From Prevotella sp. (lineage in GTDB: Bacteria > Bacteroidota > Bacteroidia > Bacteroidales > Bacteroidaceae), in assembly GCA_021636625.1 (NCBI GenBank), contig JAJWLX010000068.1, positions 1-17,477 on the forward strand: 17,477 nt of DNA, in the 5' to 3' direction. The translations under genes were made by a program, and so were the position numbers. The notes beneath the pieces are model-generated. The model was not told the DNA's origin. It did not search any database and was given only the letters and a program-made list of their open reading frames with translations. Shown here piece by piece: positions 7,879-13,719 of the stretch. How positions within the stretch are numbered: position 1 is the first letter of the stretch; every line of letters starts with the position of its first letter.

Positions 7879-8472
7879 TTACTCTTTATCGTTTTCTTCA
7901 GGATGAGCCATTAGATACAGTTCCTTCTGTCGTTCGATTTCTCTTCTCAAGTCTTCCTTGTCTGGCAGGTATAACTTGTATTTTGCTGCGAACATCTGGT
8001 CGTTTTTGGCAAGGGTAGAGTATCGTGCCACATCCGAATCGGTTTCGGTACAAAGAATGATGCCGATTGTAGGGTTGTCATCTGGTCCTTTCTTCATCTT
8101 GTCATACATCTGCAAGTACATGTCCATCTGTCCTACATCTTGATAAGTGATGCGATTTACCTTCAAATCGACCAAAATAAATGATTTGATGAGGTAATTG
8201 TAAAACACCAAATCGATGTAGTAGTCGTTTTCCTCGGTTCGAATATGTTGCTGACGAGCCACGAGTGCATATCCCTTTCCCATTTCCATCAAGAATTTCT
8301 CGAGGTTGTTGATGATGGCTGTCTCTAATTTTGATTCAGCGAGGGATGTGTCTTCTGGCAATCCAAGAAATTCCAAGACAACTGGTGATTTGATGTATTC
8401 TAGCTTGTCTTGCTGATAAGCCTTTGTCTTGTCTTGCATCTCGTTAGCGACTGGCTGCTTCTTCTTTGACAT
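7879..8472 (-). CDS. PDDEXK nuclease domain of YhcG (DUF1016), separated C-terminal half
   Basis: This is 197 aa, equal to the C-terminal catalytic half of YhcG/DUF1016 proteins, which are normally one polypeptide of about 350-380 aa. The nuclease core is visible as YYIDLVFYN...FILVDLKVNRITYQDVGQMDMYL: Asp of the D-L strand, then D-L-K as the D/E-x-K pair, then a QM motif. In related proteins the reading goes straight from the N-terminal domain through LYYERLLxSK to this domain. Here those residues can be read upstream of the start only if one base is removed near 8491-8492. The ATG at 8470-8472 is therefore probably an internal Met of the ancestral gene. The half may still be translated by coupling. 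Confidence 0.8.
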   Translation of the reverse strand: MSKKKQPVANEMQDKTKAYQQDKLEYIKSPVVLEFLGLPEDTSLAESKLETAIINNLEKFLMEMGKGYALVARQQHIRTEENDYYIDLVFYNYLIKSFILVDLKVNRITYQDVGQMDMYLQMYDKMKKGPDDNPTIGIILCTETDSDVARYSTLAKNDQMFAAKYKLYLPDKEDLRREIERQKELYLMAHPEENDKE

Positions 8473-8482
8473 AAGAAGCCGT

Positions 8483-9034
8483 TCATAATATTAAGGTGTT
8501 GATATTGCGGTTGAGGGTTCGGTAACTCCAACCTTCGTTGAACGCTTCCTTTGCATACCATTCACGAGCTTGTTTATCTTCTACACGGATGAGACGCTCG
8601 TAGTGGGTCCAAGGAAGGATATTCAAATTTGTAAAGTGAGTTTGATACTCCTCTTTTACAAGTGCGGTAAATATAGCAGGCACTGCCTGCTGTTTTTGTT
8701 TTTCCAATTGGGCAGGCACTGCCTGCCCAATTCCTAAATCCGGAAAAAAGTTATAGAAACGTCTGTAACTCTTTATGTTAGTCTTGGAGAATCCCTTCCC
8801 GAATTCCTCCGTAAGAGCAGCCGAAGCGACCTCTATCACATGCTTTCCGTATTCAGCACGTGATGCTCCGTTCTGTTCCTGTTCCACAATACGTTGTCCT
8901 ATTCTCCAGTTTCTTTCCACCAGAGAATAATTGACGGCAGCAAATGCTTTGCTGCGAGCTTTGCTGACGATGGAGCGCAAGTCGTTTACGAGCATGTTGT
9001 CTTCATCGTTATATTTCTTGCCGGGTTCTTTCAT
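8483..9034 (-). CDS. DUF1016 N-terminal domain of YhcG, frameshifted end
   Basis: This is 183 aa, matching the N-terminal domain of YhcG/DUF1016 proteins: a helical start with NDLRSIVSKARSKAFAAVNYSLVERNWRIGQRIVEQEQ, then EYGKHVIEVASAALTEEFGKGFSKTNIKSYRRFY, and LPWTHYERLIRVEDKQAREWYAKEAFNEGWSYRTLNRNINTL. It ends in LIL and a TGA at the point where relatives continue into YYERLL and the nuclease domain, so a single extra A (8491-8492) appears to have split the gene. A stretch around residues 100-115 repeats QAVPA twice, encoded by palindromic DNA. Relatives are suspected nucleases with poorly defined roles, sometimes near defence genes. Confidence 0.8.
   Translation of the reverse strand: MKEPGKKYNDEDNMLVNDLRSIVSKARSKAFAAVNYSLVERNWRIGQRIVEQEQNGASRAEYGKHVIEVASAALTEEFGKGFSKTNIKSYRRFYNFFPDLGIGQAVPAQLEKQKQQAVPAIFTALVKEEYQTHFTNLNILPWTHYERLIRVEDKQAREWYAKEAFNEGWSYRTLNRNINTLIL
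8676..8732. repeat. Two copies of a GC-rich palindrome inside the YhcG-like gene
   Basis: GCAGGCACTGCCTGC occurs at 8676-8690 and 8712-8726. The second copy sits in a perfect 27-bp palindrome (8706-8732: AATTGGGCAGGCA, centre C, then the exact complement). Both stay in frame and encode QAVPA-type residues. Confidence 0.85.
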
Positions 9035-9063
9035 GATGCTACTGATTTTAGCTGTTCAAAATG

Positions 9064-9094
9064 CAAAGATACGATAATATATCGAAAAAGCAAT
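9064..9094 (-). promoter_or_regulatory. Promoter of the YhcG-like gene
   Basis: On the minus strand ATTG (9091-9094) is followed after 19 nt by TATCTTTG (9064-9071), a good -33/-7 pair, 30 nt before the start at 9034. It diverges from the rightward promoter at 9122-9153. Confidence 0.7.
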
Positions 9095-9121
9095 CTTTCT
9101 CTTTACTTTTTTCGATAAAAG

Positions 9122-9153
9122 TTTGGTGATTTCGATAGATTTTACTATATTTG
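9122..9153 (+). promoter_or_regulatory. Rightward promoter leading into the CXXX-peptide cluster
   Basis: TTTG (9122-9125) is followed after 20 nt by TATATTTG (9146-9153), matching both Bacteroidota consensus elements and their spacing. Transcription should start near 9160, about 395 nt before the first gene of the cluster at 9553. It is the only strong rightward promoter I see before the cluster. Confidence 0.75.
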
Positions 9154-9159
9154 CAGCGT

Positions 9160-9490
9160 CTATTCTCTCACCGAAAGCCTCATTGGGTAGAAAGTGGGGG
9201 AAGACTACATTTAGTATTAAGGCGTTTTTGTACGCTTTGGTTTTGACAGTGTAAGAATCTGGCAGTTCGAGCAAAAGTTGTCAAGAACAAAGCAACGGGA
9301 ACGCCTCATGAGGTGTGTTATATACAGCCATCATTGGCTTCGAACATTTTTTGTTCGTTGTCGGTGCTGGTGGATTATATATTTACATCGGCGTGGGGCT
9401 TTCGGCGTTGCTCGTTTCGACAACTTGGGCGATGCCAGAGCCTTTACACTGTGGAACGAGCTACAGAAAAGGTTCCGCGCTTTTTTATTT
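9160..9490 (+). ncRNA. Candidate structured leader RNA
   Basis: This gene-free stretch follows the promoter at 9122-9153 and ends in a terminator-like stem. Local hairpins are visible: AAGGCGT/ACGCTTT (9219-9238), AGCCA/TGGCT (9326-9339) and CGAACA/TGTTCG (9341-9357). Two longer-range pairings also exist: AAGTTGTC (9275-9282) with GACAACTT (9419-9426), and CGAGCAA (9268-9274) with TTGCTCG (9408-9414). These two cross, so they would form a pseudoknot or alternate. Short open frames here on both strands give no recognisable protein. It may be a cis-regulatory leader or an independent small RNA; I cannot assign it to a known RNA family. Confidence 0.5.
9451..9490 (+). terminator. Terminator-like hairpin at the end of the leader
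   Basis: GTGGAAC (9451-9457) pairs with GTTCCGC (9472-9478), with one G-T pair, around a 14-nt loop. GC and six T follow. Being between promoter and first gene, it could end a small RNA or act as an attenuator. Confidence 0.55.
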
Positions 9491-9568
9491 ATGTATAACT
9501 CTATTGTCTTAAATGCCATATTGGAACCTGATGGCTTTCAAGAAGTTCTAATATGCGATATCGATTAG
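9491..9568 (+). CDS. Possible 25-aa leader ORF
   Basis: ATG directly after the T-run of the terminator-like hairpin opens a 25-codon frame (MYNSIVLNAILEPDGFQEVL then ICDID). It overlaps the start of the next gene by 16 nt in another frame. It could be a leader peptide, the displaced N-terminus of the 74-aa gene, or chance. There is no homology support. Confidence 0.25.
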   Translation: MYNSIVLNAILEPDGFQEVLICDID

Positions 9569-9777
9569 AATATAAGTTTGGAGGAAGAGCTTACGTCATA
9601 GAGGATGATGTAAGAGGAATTGCAGAGCCTTCTCAATATGAGGCGGTAGCTGATGGCTTGGCTTTAACAGCTTCTGATATCTATCATCATGCTTCTTCTG
9701 GTGAATATAAAAATATGTGTCTATATGAAGATGGAAGGATGATTTGGTCTGATGGTTGTCGTATTATTTTGAAGTAA
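9553..9777 (+). CDS. Small hypothetical protein, 74 aa
   Basis: I do not recognise this 74-aa protein. It has no signal peptide or membrane segment, is acidic in the first half (VIEDDVRGIAEPSQYEAVAD), and ends with CLYEDGRMIWSDGCRIILK. An in-frame stop at 9529-9531 limits the start to 9553. It is the first plausible gene after the leader RNA, 24 nt before the secreted protein, on the same strand as the Cys-repeat cluster. It may belong to that cluster, but this rests only on position. Its AT-rich composition matches the following genes and not proA/argF'. Confidence 0.5.
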   Translation: MRYRLEYKFGGRAYVIEDDVRGIAEPSQYEAVADGLALTASDIYHHASSGEYKNMCLYEDGRMIWSDGCRIILK

Positions 9778-9801
9778 TTTGTTTTAATCAAGTTGATAAT
9801 T

Positions 9802-10359
9802 ATGATAGGTAAAAAACATTTGTTTGGCATGTTGTTTTTCGCAATAATGATGCTTTGTGTATGCCCTGTAAGCATAAATGCTCAGTCTTATTCCGCTTTT
9901 ACTAGTTATACTTGGGATAATTGGAGTAGTTCACATTGGAAGTATTATTATAGTAATGATGGTTGGGTTTATGCTTATCCCTTACTTGGTAATCCTAGAG
10001 ATTTTTACTTTCGTTATAGGTATAGTGATTTAGGGTTGGGCGAACTTTCACGTCAAGAGTGGAAGGCTGCGAAACTTAATAGTGGATGGGTTGACAGAAA
10101 TTGCACATTTGAGTATTATATTACGGATGAGTGTCAGACCATGAAAAGCTGTTTGGAAAAATACTCATTCCCATGTGCTAAGGATAAAGTTGCTTATGGA
10201 AAACCGTCTGTATTGAAAAGCGAATATGTGGCAACACGTGTAAATTATACTGATGATGACGAAGTCAGAACGCTGAATTTTCGCTTTTCAGATGGTTCGG
10301 GATTTGCAATAACTGTACATTGGGATTATTCTGGTAATAAAATGACATACGCATATTAA
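9802..10359 (+). CDS. Secreted protein of unknown function next to the CXXX precursor
   Basis: This is 185 aa from the ATG at 9802; a TTG three codons upstream is less likely because the signal peptide reads best from MIGKKHLFG. A Sec-type signal runs through LFGMLFFAIMMLCVCPV to a probable cleavage after INA. The mature part is rich in aromatic residues (YTWDNWSSSHWKYYYSNDGW) and ends in strand-like segments (RTLNFRFSDGSGFAITVHW). It has three Cys after the signal. No family was recognised. It ends 5 nt before the Tat-signal Cys-repeat peptide, so co-expression is very likely. Possible roles are immunity, a binding partner or a periplasmic processing factor; none is shown. Confidence 0.72.
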   Translation: MIGKKHLFGMLFFAIMMLCVCPVSINAQSYSAFTSYTWDNWSSSHWKYYYSNDGWVYAYPLLGNPRDFYFRYRYSDLGLGELSRQEWKAAKLNSGWVDRNCTFEYYITDECQTMKSCLEKYSFPCAKDKVAYGKPSVLKSEYVATRVNYTDDDEVRTLNFRFSDGSGFAITVHWDYSGNKMTYAY

Positions 10360-10364
10360 TTATT

Positions 10365-10937
10365 ATGGATAAAGATGATATTCAGAGCCGGCGAGAGTTC
10401 TTCAAAACTGCAGCTAAGGCAATATTGCCAATCCTTGGCTGTGTTCTCATTCCGCAGAGTGTTCAAGCAGTGGTACAATCAAGCGGAAATACTCCTTTAG
10501 GATGCAATGGCTCATGTTCTGGATTATGTACAACAACGTGTACTAGTCAGTGCCAAAGCAACTGTGATTATAGTTGCTCTGGTAGTTGTAGTAATGGGTG
10601 TCAAAGTGGATGCAGTAATGGATGCTTAAATGGTTGTCAACAAGGCTGTAAACAACAATGCGCTGGTGGGTGTGGTAGGAATTGTAGCGGAAGTTGTAAG
10701 ACAACATGTAATGCTCAGTGTATTACAGGCTGCCGAGAAGGATGTATCACTGGTTGTAATACCTCTTGTGGTGGCCGCTGCTCAAATTCTTGTACGTCAT
10801 CTTGTAAATATTCTTGTTCTACAACCTGTAGAGGAGGATGTGGAGGTAATTGTGCTTATGGGTGTAATAGCTCCTGTCGGAATTCATGTTATGGAATGTG
10901 TGCAACTAGTTGTACTGGCACAATGGCTATTTTTTAA
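10365..10937 (+). CDS. CXXX-repeat RiPP precursor with Tat signal peptide
   Basis: This is 190 aa in two parts. Residues 1-38 are a twin-arginine signal: SRREFFK at 8-14 fits S-R-R-x-F-L-K, then a hydrophobic stretch and a likely cleavage after VQA35. ILGC26 looks faintly like a lipobox, but hydrophobic residues follow, so I prefer normal cleavage. From Cys47 to Cys183 a cysteine occurs at every fourth position without exception, 35 in all; the three spacers are mostly G, S, N, T and Q. Codons differ between units (27 TGT, 8 TGC), so this is not fresh DNA duplication. It resembles the targets NCBI families call radical-SAM-targeted CXXX-repeat peptides. Two SPASM proteins follow 11 nt downstream and TatA/TatC close the cluster. 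The modification, probably Cys-based cross-links, is inference. Confidence 0.92.
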   Translation: MDKDDIQSRREFFKTAAKAILPILGCVLIPQSVQAVVQSSGNTPLGCNGSCSGLCTTTCTSQCQSNCDYSCSGSCSNGCQSGCSNGCLNGCQQGCKQQCAGGCGRNCSGSCKTTCNAQCITGCREGCITGCNTSCGGRCSNSCTSSCKYSCSTTCRGGCGGNCAYGCNSSCRNSCYGMCATSCTGTMAIF

Positions 10938-10948
10938 TTCAAAAAAGT

Positions 10949-12154
10949 ATGATAGAATATCCTACCGAAAGTGTTAGGCAGTTTGGTATGGCAAAGAATA
11001 TCACTTTTATCGTTACCAAAGACTGCCAACTCGCTTGTAAGTATTGCTACCTCGTAGGCAAAAACTCGAAAGAGCGAATGTCTTGGGAGGTAGCTAAGAC
11101 TGCTATTGACTATATCCTCGATCATGAGGAAGATATGAAAGAGGAGAGTGTCATCTGGGATTTTATAGGTGGAGAGCCTTTCTTGGAGATAGACTTGATT
11201 GATAAAATATGTGATTATCTTAAGGTGGAAATGTATCGTAGAAACCACCATTGGTTCAATTCCTATCGCTTTTCTTTCTCTACGAATGGCATCAACTATG
11301 GCTCGGAAAAGGTGCAGAACTTCATCAAAAAGAATCGTGAACATCTGAGTATCGGTATCACTATTGATGGTACCAAGCGCAAGCATGACCTCAATCGTAT
11401 TTGGAAAACCAAGGAAATGGAGCAAGGGGTTCTACCTAAACCTGAGGACGAGAAAGGCTCATACGATGATGTGATGAAAAACATTCCTTTGTGGTTGGAA
11501 CAATTCCCTGTTGCTGGCACGAAGGTTACAATCAGTAGTGCTGACATTCCTTATATCAAGGAGAGCGTGCTGCATCTCTATAGTCTTGGCATCCACGAGG
11601 TGAACATCAACTGTGTGTTTGAGGAAGTTTGGAAAGATGGGGATGATGCACTCTTCGAGGAACAGCTAACCAGTCTTGCGGATGCCATCATTGATGGTGG
11701 CTATTATCAAGACTATGCTTGCTCGTTCTTCTCGGAGCACATGGGCAAACCGATGGATTGTCAACTGCAAAATCAAAATTGGTGTGGTGCAGGCATGATG
11801 CTTGCTGTGGATGCAGAAGGCAACTTCTATCCTTGTACTCGATTTGCCCAATATTCACTTCGTAGCAAGAAGGCTTGGATTATCGGAAACATTCATGATG
11901 GAATCGACAAGAATAAACTTCGTCCTTTCTTGACCTTGGATAGATGCACGCAATCTACCCAAGAGTGCATCGACTGTGAGGTGGCTGAGGGCTGTGCTTG
12001 GTGCCAAGGTGAAAACTATGATGCAGCCGACACGCCTACCATCTATCAGCGAGCCACCGCCATTTGCAAGATGCATAAGGCTCGTGTGCGTGCCAACAAC
12101 TATTATTGGAATAAACTCTATCGTAAACTCGAAAAGGAAGGAGGTGCAGAATGA
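10949..12154 (+). CDS. Radical SAM/SPASM peptide maturase for the CXXX-repeat peptide
   Basis: This is 401 aa from the ATG at 10949; upstream in-frame starts overlap the precursor and add no motif. The radical SAM cluster motif CX3CX2C is at Cys26, Cys30 and Cys33 (CQLACKYC), and GGEP at 74-77 is the usual SAM-binding segment. A SPASM domain fills the C-terminus: Cys279 (WCGAG), Cys296 (FYPC), then Cys333, 340, 343, 349, 352 and 373, enough for two auxiliary Fe-S clusters. SPASM enzymes such as the sactisynthases and ranthipeptide synthases form thioether bonds from cysteines of ribosomal peptides, which fits the 35-Cys precursor just upstream. It resembles the family named 'radical SAM peptide maturase, CXXX-repeat target'. 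Its stop overlaps the next start by 4 nt (ATGA), implying translational coupling. Confidence 0.92.
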   Translation: MIEYPTESVRQFGMAKNITFIVTKDCQLACKYCYLVGKNSKERMSWEVAKTAIDYILDHEEDMKEESVIWDFIGGEPFLEIDLIDKICDYLKVEMYRRNHHWFNSYRFSFSTNGINYGSEKVQNFIKKNREHLSIGITIDGTKRKHDLNRIWKTKEMEQGVLPKPEDEKGSYDDVMKNIPLWLEQFPVAGTKVTISSADIPYIKESVLHLYSLGIHEVNINCVFEEVWKDGDDALFEEQLTSLADAIIDGGYYQDYACSFFSEHMGKPMDCQLQNQNWCGAGMMLAVDAEGNFYPCTRFAQYSLRSKKAWIIGNIHDGIDKNKLRPFLTLDRCTQSTQECIDCEVAEGCAWCQGENYDAADTPTIYQRATAICKMHKARVRANNYYWNKLYRKLEKEGGAE

Positions 12155-13125
12155 TACAATATCTCGTGATATTACTGGATGATACATCTGTTTCTTTCTG
12201 CCATTATCAAAATGATAAGAAAGAACGGAATTTGATGCCGTTTGAAACCTTGAAAGCTGGCATTGTCTATGCGATGAAGGAGAATCTGAACATTCAGTTC
12301 GTTTATCCTAACTATTCTTTGCCAAAGGATTACTTGGAGTTGATAGATTGTATTGACCATACGGACATCAAGCCTGCTAGTCTTGGGGATGAGGCTGATG
12401 TGGTGGTGATGGATGGCATCAATCAAGTTCTTGATGTAAATGACAATAATTTTAAGCAAGGTGTATCATGTGTGCTGAGGCTCTCTAAGTACGAACTATT
12501 CAAAAAAATAGCTAATGTTTGTGCTTTGTTAAATAAGGTGGAGCGATTGAATGTGGTGATTACTGATGTTGAAACTTTCAAAGATGCTGATTTTGAACGT
12601 TATTCGGAAGAGCTTAGAATGCTTTCTGAAGAAGTGGAGAAACAGTATGTCGCAGGCAAGGTTGTTCAGTTGAACCTCTTGACTGACCGCATGATGCTTG
12701 ACAAAATGAATAACTGTGGTGCAGGTGATACGAGTGTCGCCTTGGCTCCTGATGGTAAATTCTATGTTTGTCCTGCATTCTATATTACAAATGAAGATGA
12801 TGGAATGGGGGCGTTGCATACTTCCATTGGTGATGTGAAGCATGGATTGGACATCAAAAATCCACAGTTGTATAAACTCGACCATGCTCCGTTATGCCGT
12901 CGTTGTGATGCCTATCAATGCAAACGCTGTGTTTGGCTAAACCGTAAGATGACTTACGAGGTGAACACCCCAAGCCACGAGCAATGTGTGATGGCTCACT
13001 TGGAACGTAATGCCAGTCGAGATTTACTGAATTCAATTCGTAAACTTGGACAGTTCTTGCCTGAGCTAGAAGAAATCAAGGAGATAACTTACCTTGATCC
13101 TTTTGATGTGAGAAAAGAATGGTAA
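12151..13125 (+). CDS. SPASM-domain partner protein lacking the radical SAM motif (CXXX repeat peptide maturase-like)
   Basis: This is 324 aa. The C-terminal part copies the SPASM pattern of the previous enzyme: Cys189 (NCGAG), Cys207 (FYVCPAF), then CRRC at 249-252, CKRC at 257-260 and Cys279. The N-terminal part keeps a barrel-like run of strands (VVVMDGINQVL, RLNVVITDVETF), but no CX3CX2C is present; its Cys at 17, 67, 107 and 124 are scattered. It is therefore probably a degenerate radical SAM homologue that binds Fe-S clusters or the peptide but cannot cleave SAM. I match it to the family named 'CXXX repeat peptide maturase'. ATGA overlap with the upstream gene suggests a stoichiometric complex. 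Confidence 0.85.
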   Translation: MIQYLVILLDDTSVSFCHYQNDKKERNLMPFETLKAGIVYAMKENLNIQFVYPNYSLPKDYLELIDCIDHTDIKPASLGDEADVVVMDGINQVLDVNDNNFKQGVSCVLRLSKYELFKKIANVCALLNKVERLNVVITDVETFKDADFERYSEELRMLSEEVEKQYVAGKVVQLNLLTDRMMLDKMNNCGAGDTSVALAPDGKFYVCPAFYITNEDDGMGALHTSIGDVKHGLDIKNPQLYKLDHAPLCRRCDAYQCKRCVWLNRKMTYEVNTPSHEQCVMAHLERNASRDLLNSIRKLGQFLPELEEIKEITYLDPFDVRKEW

Positions 13126-13157
13126 GGTAATATGTTTAATTAAAACAAGACAATAGT

Positions 13158-13433
13158 ATGGCAATAAGAAAAGTGGTGGGTCAGGTTACCCCAGAAGAGA
13201 AAAATGAAATCAAAAAGTTGTTTGAGCGTCGCAATGGCTTGAATGAATTGGCTAAGATTTTGACTGCAGACAATGCAGAGTTGTATGAGAAATTGGTAAA
13301 AGATCTCGGTGAAACTGGCACGAAGTTCCAATCTTGGTGGGATAGAATGGGTGCCAAGTATCAATGGGAGAGCATTGAAGGTGGCAACTGGGAAATCAAC
13401 TTTGATACTTGTGAGATTTATTTGGTAGCATAA
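13158..13433 (+). CDS. CXXX repeat peptide modification system small protein
   Basis: This is a 91-aa cytoplasmic protein without signal or membrane segment. The first 50 residues look helical (PEEKNEIKKLFERRNGLNEL, LYEKLVKDLGETGTKF); the last 30 hold aromatic strands (WWDRMGAKYQWESIEGGNWE). Its size and position between the second SPASM protein and tatA fit the family named 'CXXX repeat peptide modification system protein', of unknown role. By analogy with other RiPP pathways it may bind the leader or stabilise the maturase; this is inference. It has only one Cys, so it is not itself a substrate. Confidence 0.75.
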   Translation: MAIRKVVGQVTPEEKNEIKKLFERRNGLNELAKILTADNAELYEKLVKDLGETGTKFQSWWDRMGAKYQWESIEGGNWEINFDTCEIYLVA

Positions 13434-13470
13434 GACTTGTGGCAGGTAATAATTCTAAAAGATTAGGCAT

Positions 13471-13719
13471 ATGATAAATTTAGTGTTAATGATAGGTACA
13501 TCGGAGTTGTTGCTTATTGCTGCTTTAGTACTCTTGCTTTTTGGTGGTAAGAAATTGCCAGAGATGATGAAAGGCTTGGGACAAGGTGTGCGTAGTTTCA
13601 AGGATGGGATGAAGGAGGTAACGGATTTGGATGAAGGCGTTCCTGCTTCTGAAACATCCCAAAATGCTTCTGATAAGAAAGAATCTTCCAACGAACAAGT
13701 AGAGAATAATGGAAAATAA
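13471..13719 (+). CDS. tatA: Twin-arginine translocase subunit TatA/TatB
   Basis: This is 82 aa with the full TatA layout: one short N-terminal membrane helix (about residues 10-23), the hinge FGGKKLPE at 24-31, an amphipathic helix (MMKGLGQGVRSFKDGMKE), and an acidic, disordered tail. TatA oligomers form the transport-active element for folded proteins with twin-arginine signals. The gene overlaps tatC by 11 nt and follows the CXXX accessory gene by 37 nt, so it appears to be part of the RiPP operon. No separate TatB is present, so this is a minimal TatA-TatC pair in which TatA probably does both jobs. Whether the genome has another tat locus cannot be seen here. Confidence 0.93.
   Translation: MINLVLMIGTSELLLIAALVLLLFGGKKLPEMMKGLGQGVRSFKDGMKEVTDLDEGVPASETSQNASDKKESSNEQVENNGK

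Noticed and set aside
9056..9274. 72-codon minus-strand frame over the rightward promoter and leader
   Set aside because: It covers two opposed promoters and the hairpin-rich leader, has no recognisable family, and would start inside the leader; treated as antisense of regulatory DNA.
10365..10937. Metallothionein or disulphide-rich adhesin instead of a RiPP precursor
   Set aside because: The strict CXXX register, the Tat rather than Sec signal, and the adjacent SPASM enzymes and TatAC fit a modified peptide better. Metal binding by the product is still possible.
10503..10937. CRISPR-like or DNA-level tandem repeat
   Set aside because: Regularity is at the protein level only; the 12-nt units differ in sequence and there are no repeat-spacer units.
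10630..10977. 115-codon plus-strand frame inside the Cys-repeat gene
   Set aside because: It is the +1 shadow of the CXXX repeats: regular TGT/GGT spacing keeps stops out, giving a Val/Ala-rich frame with no motif.
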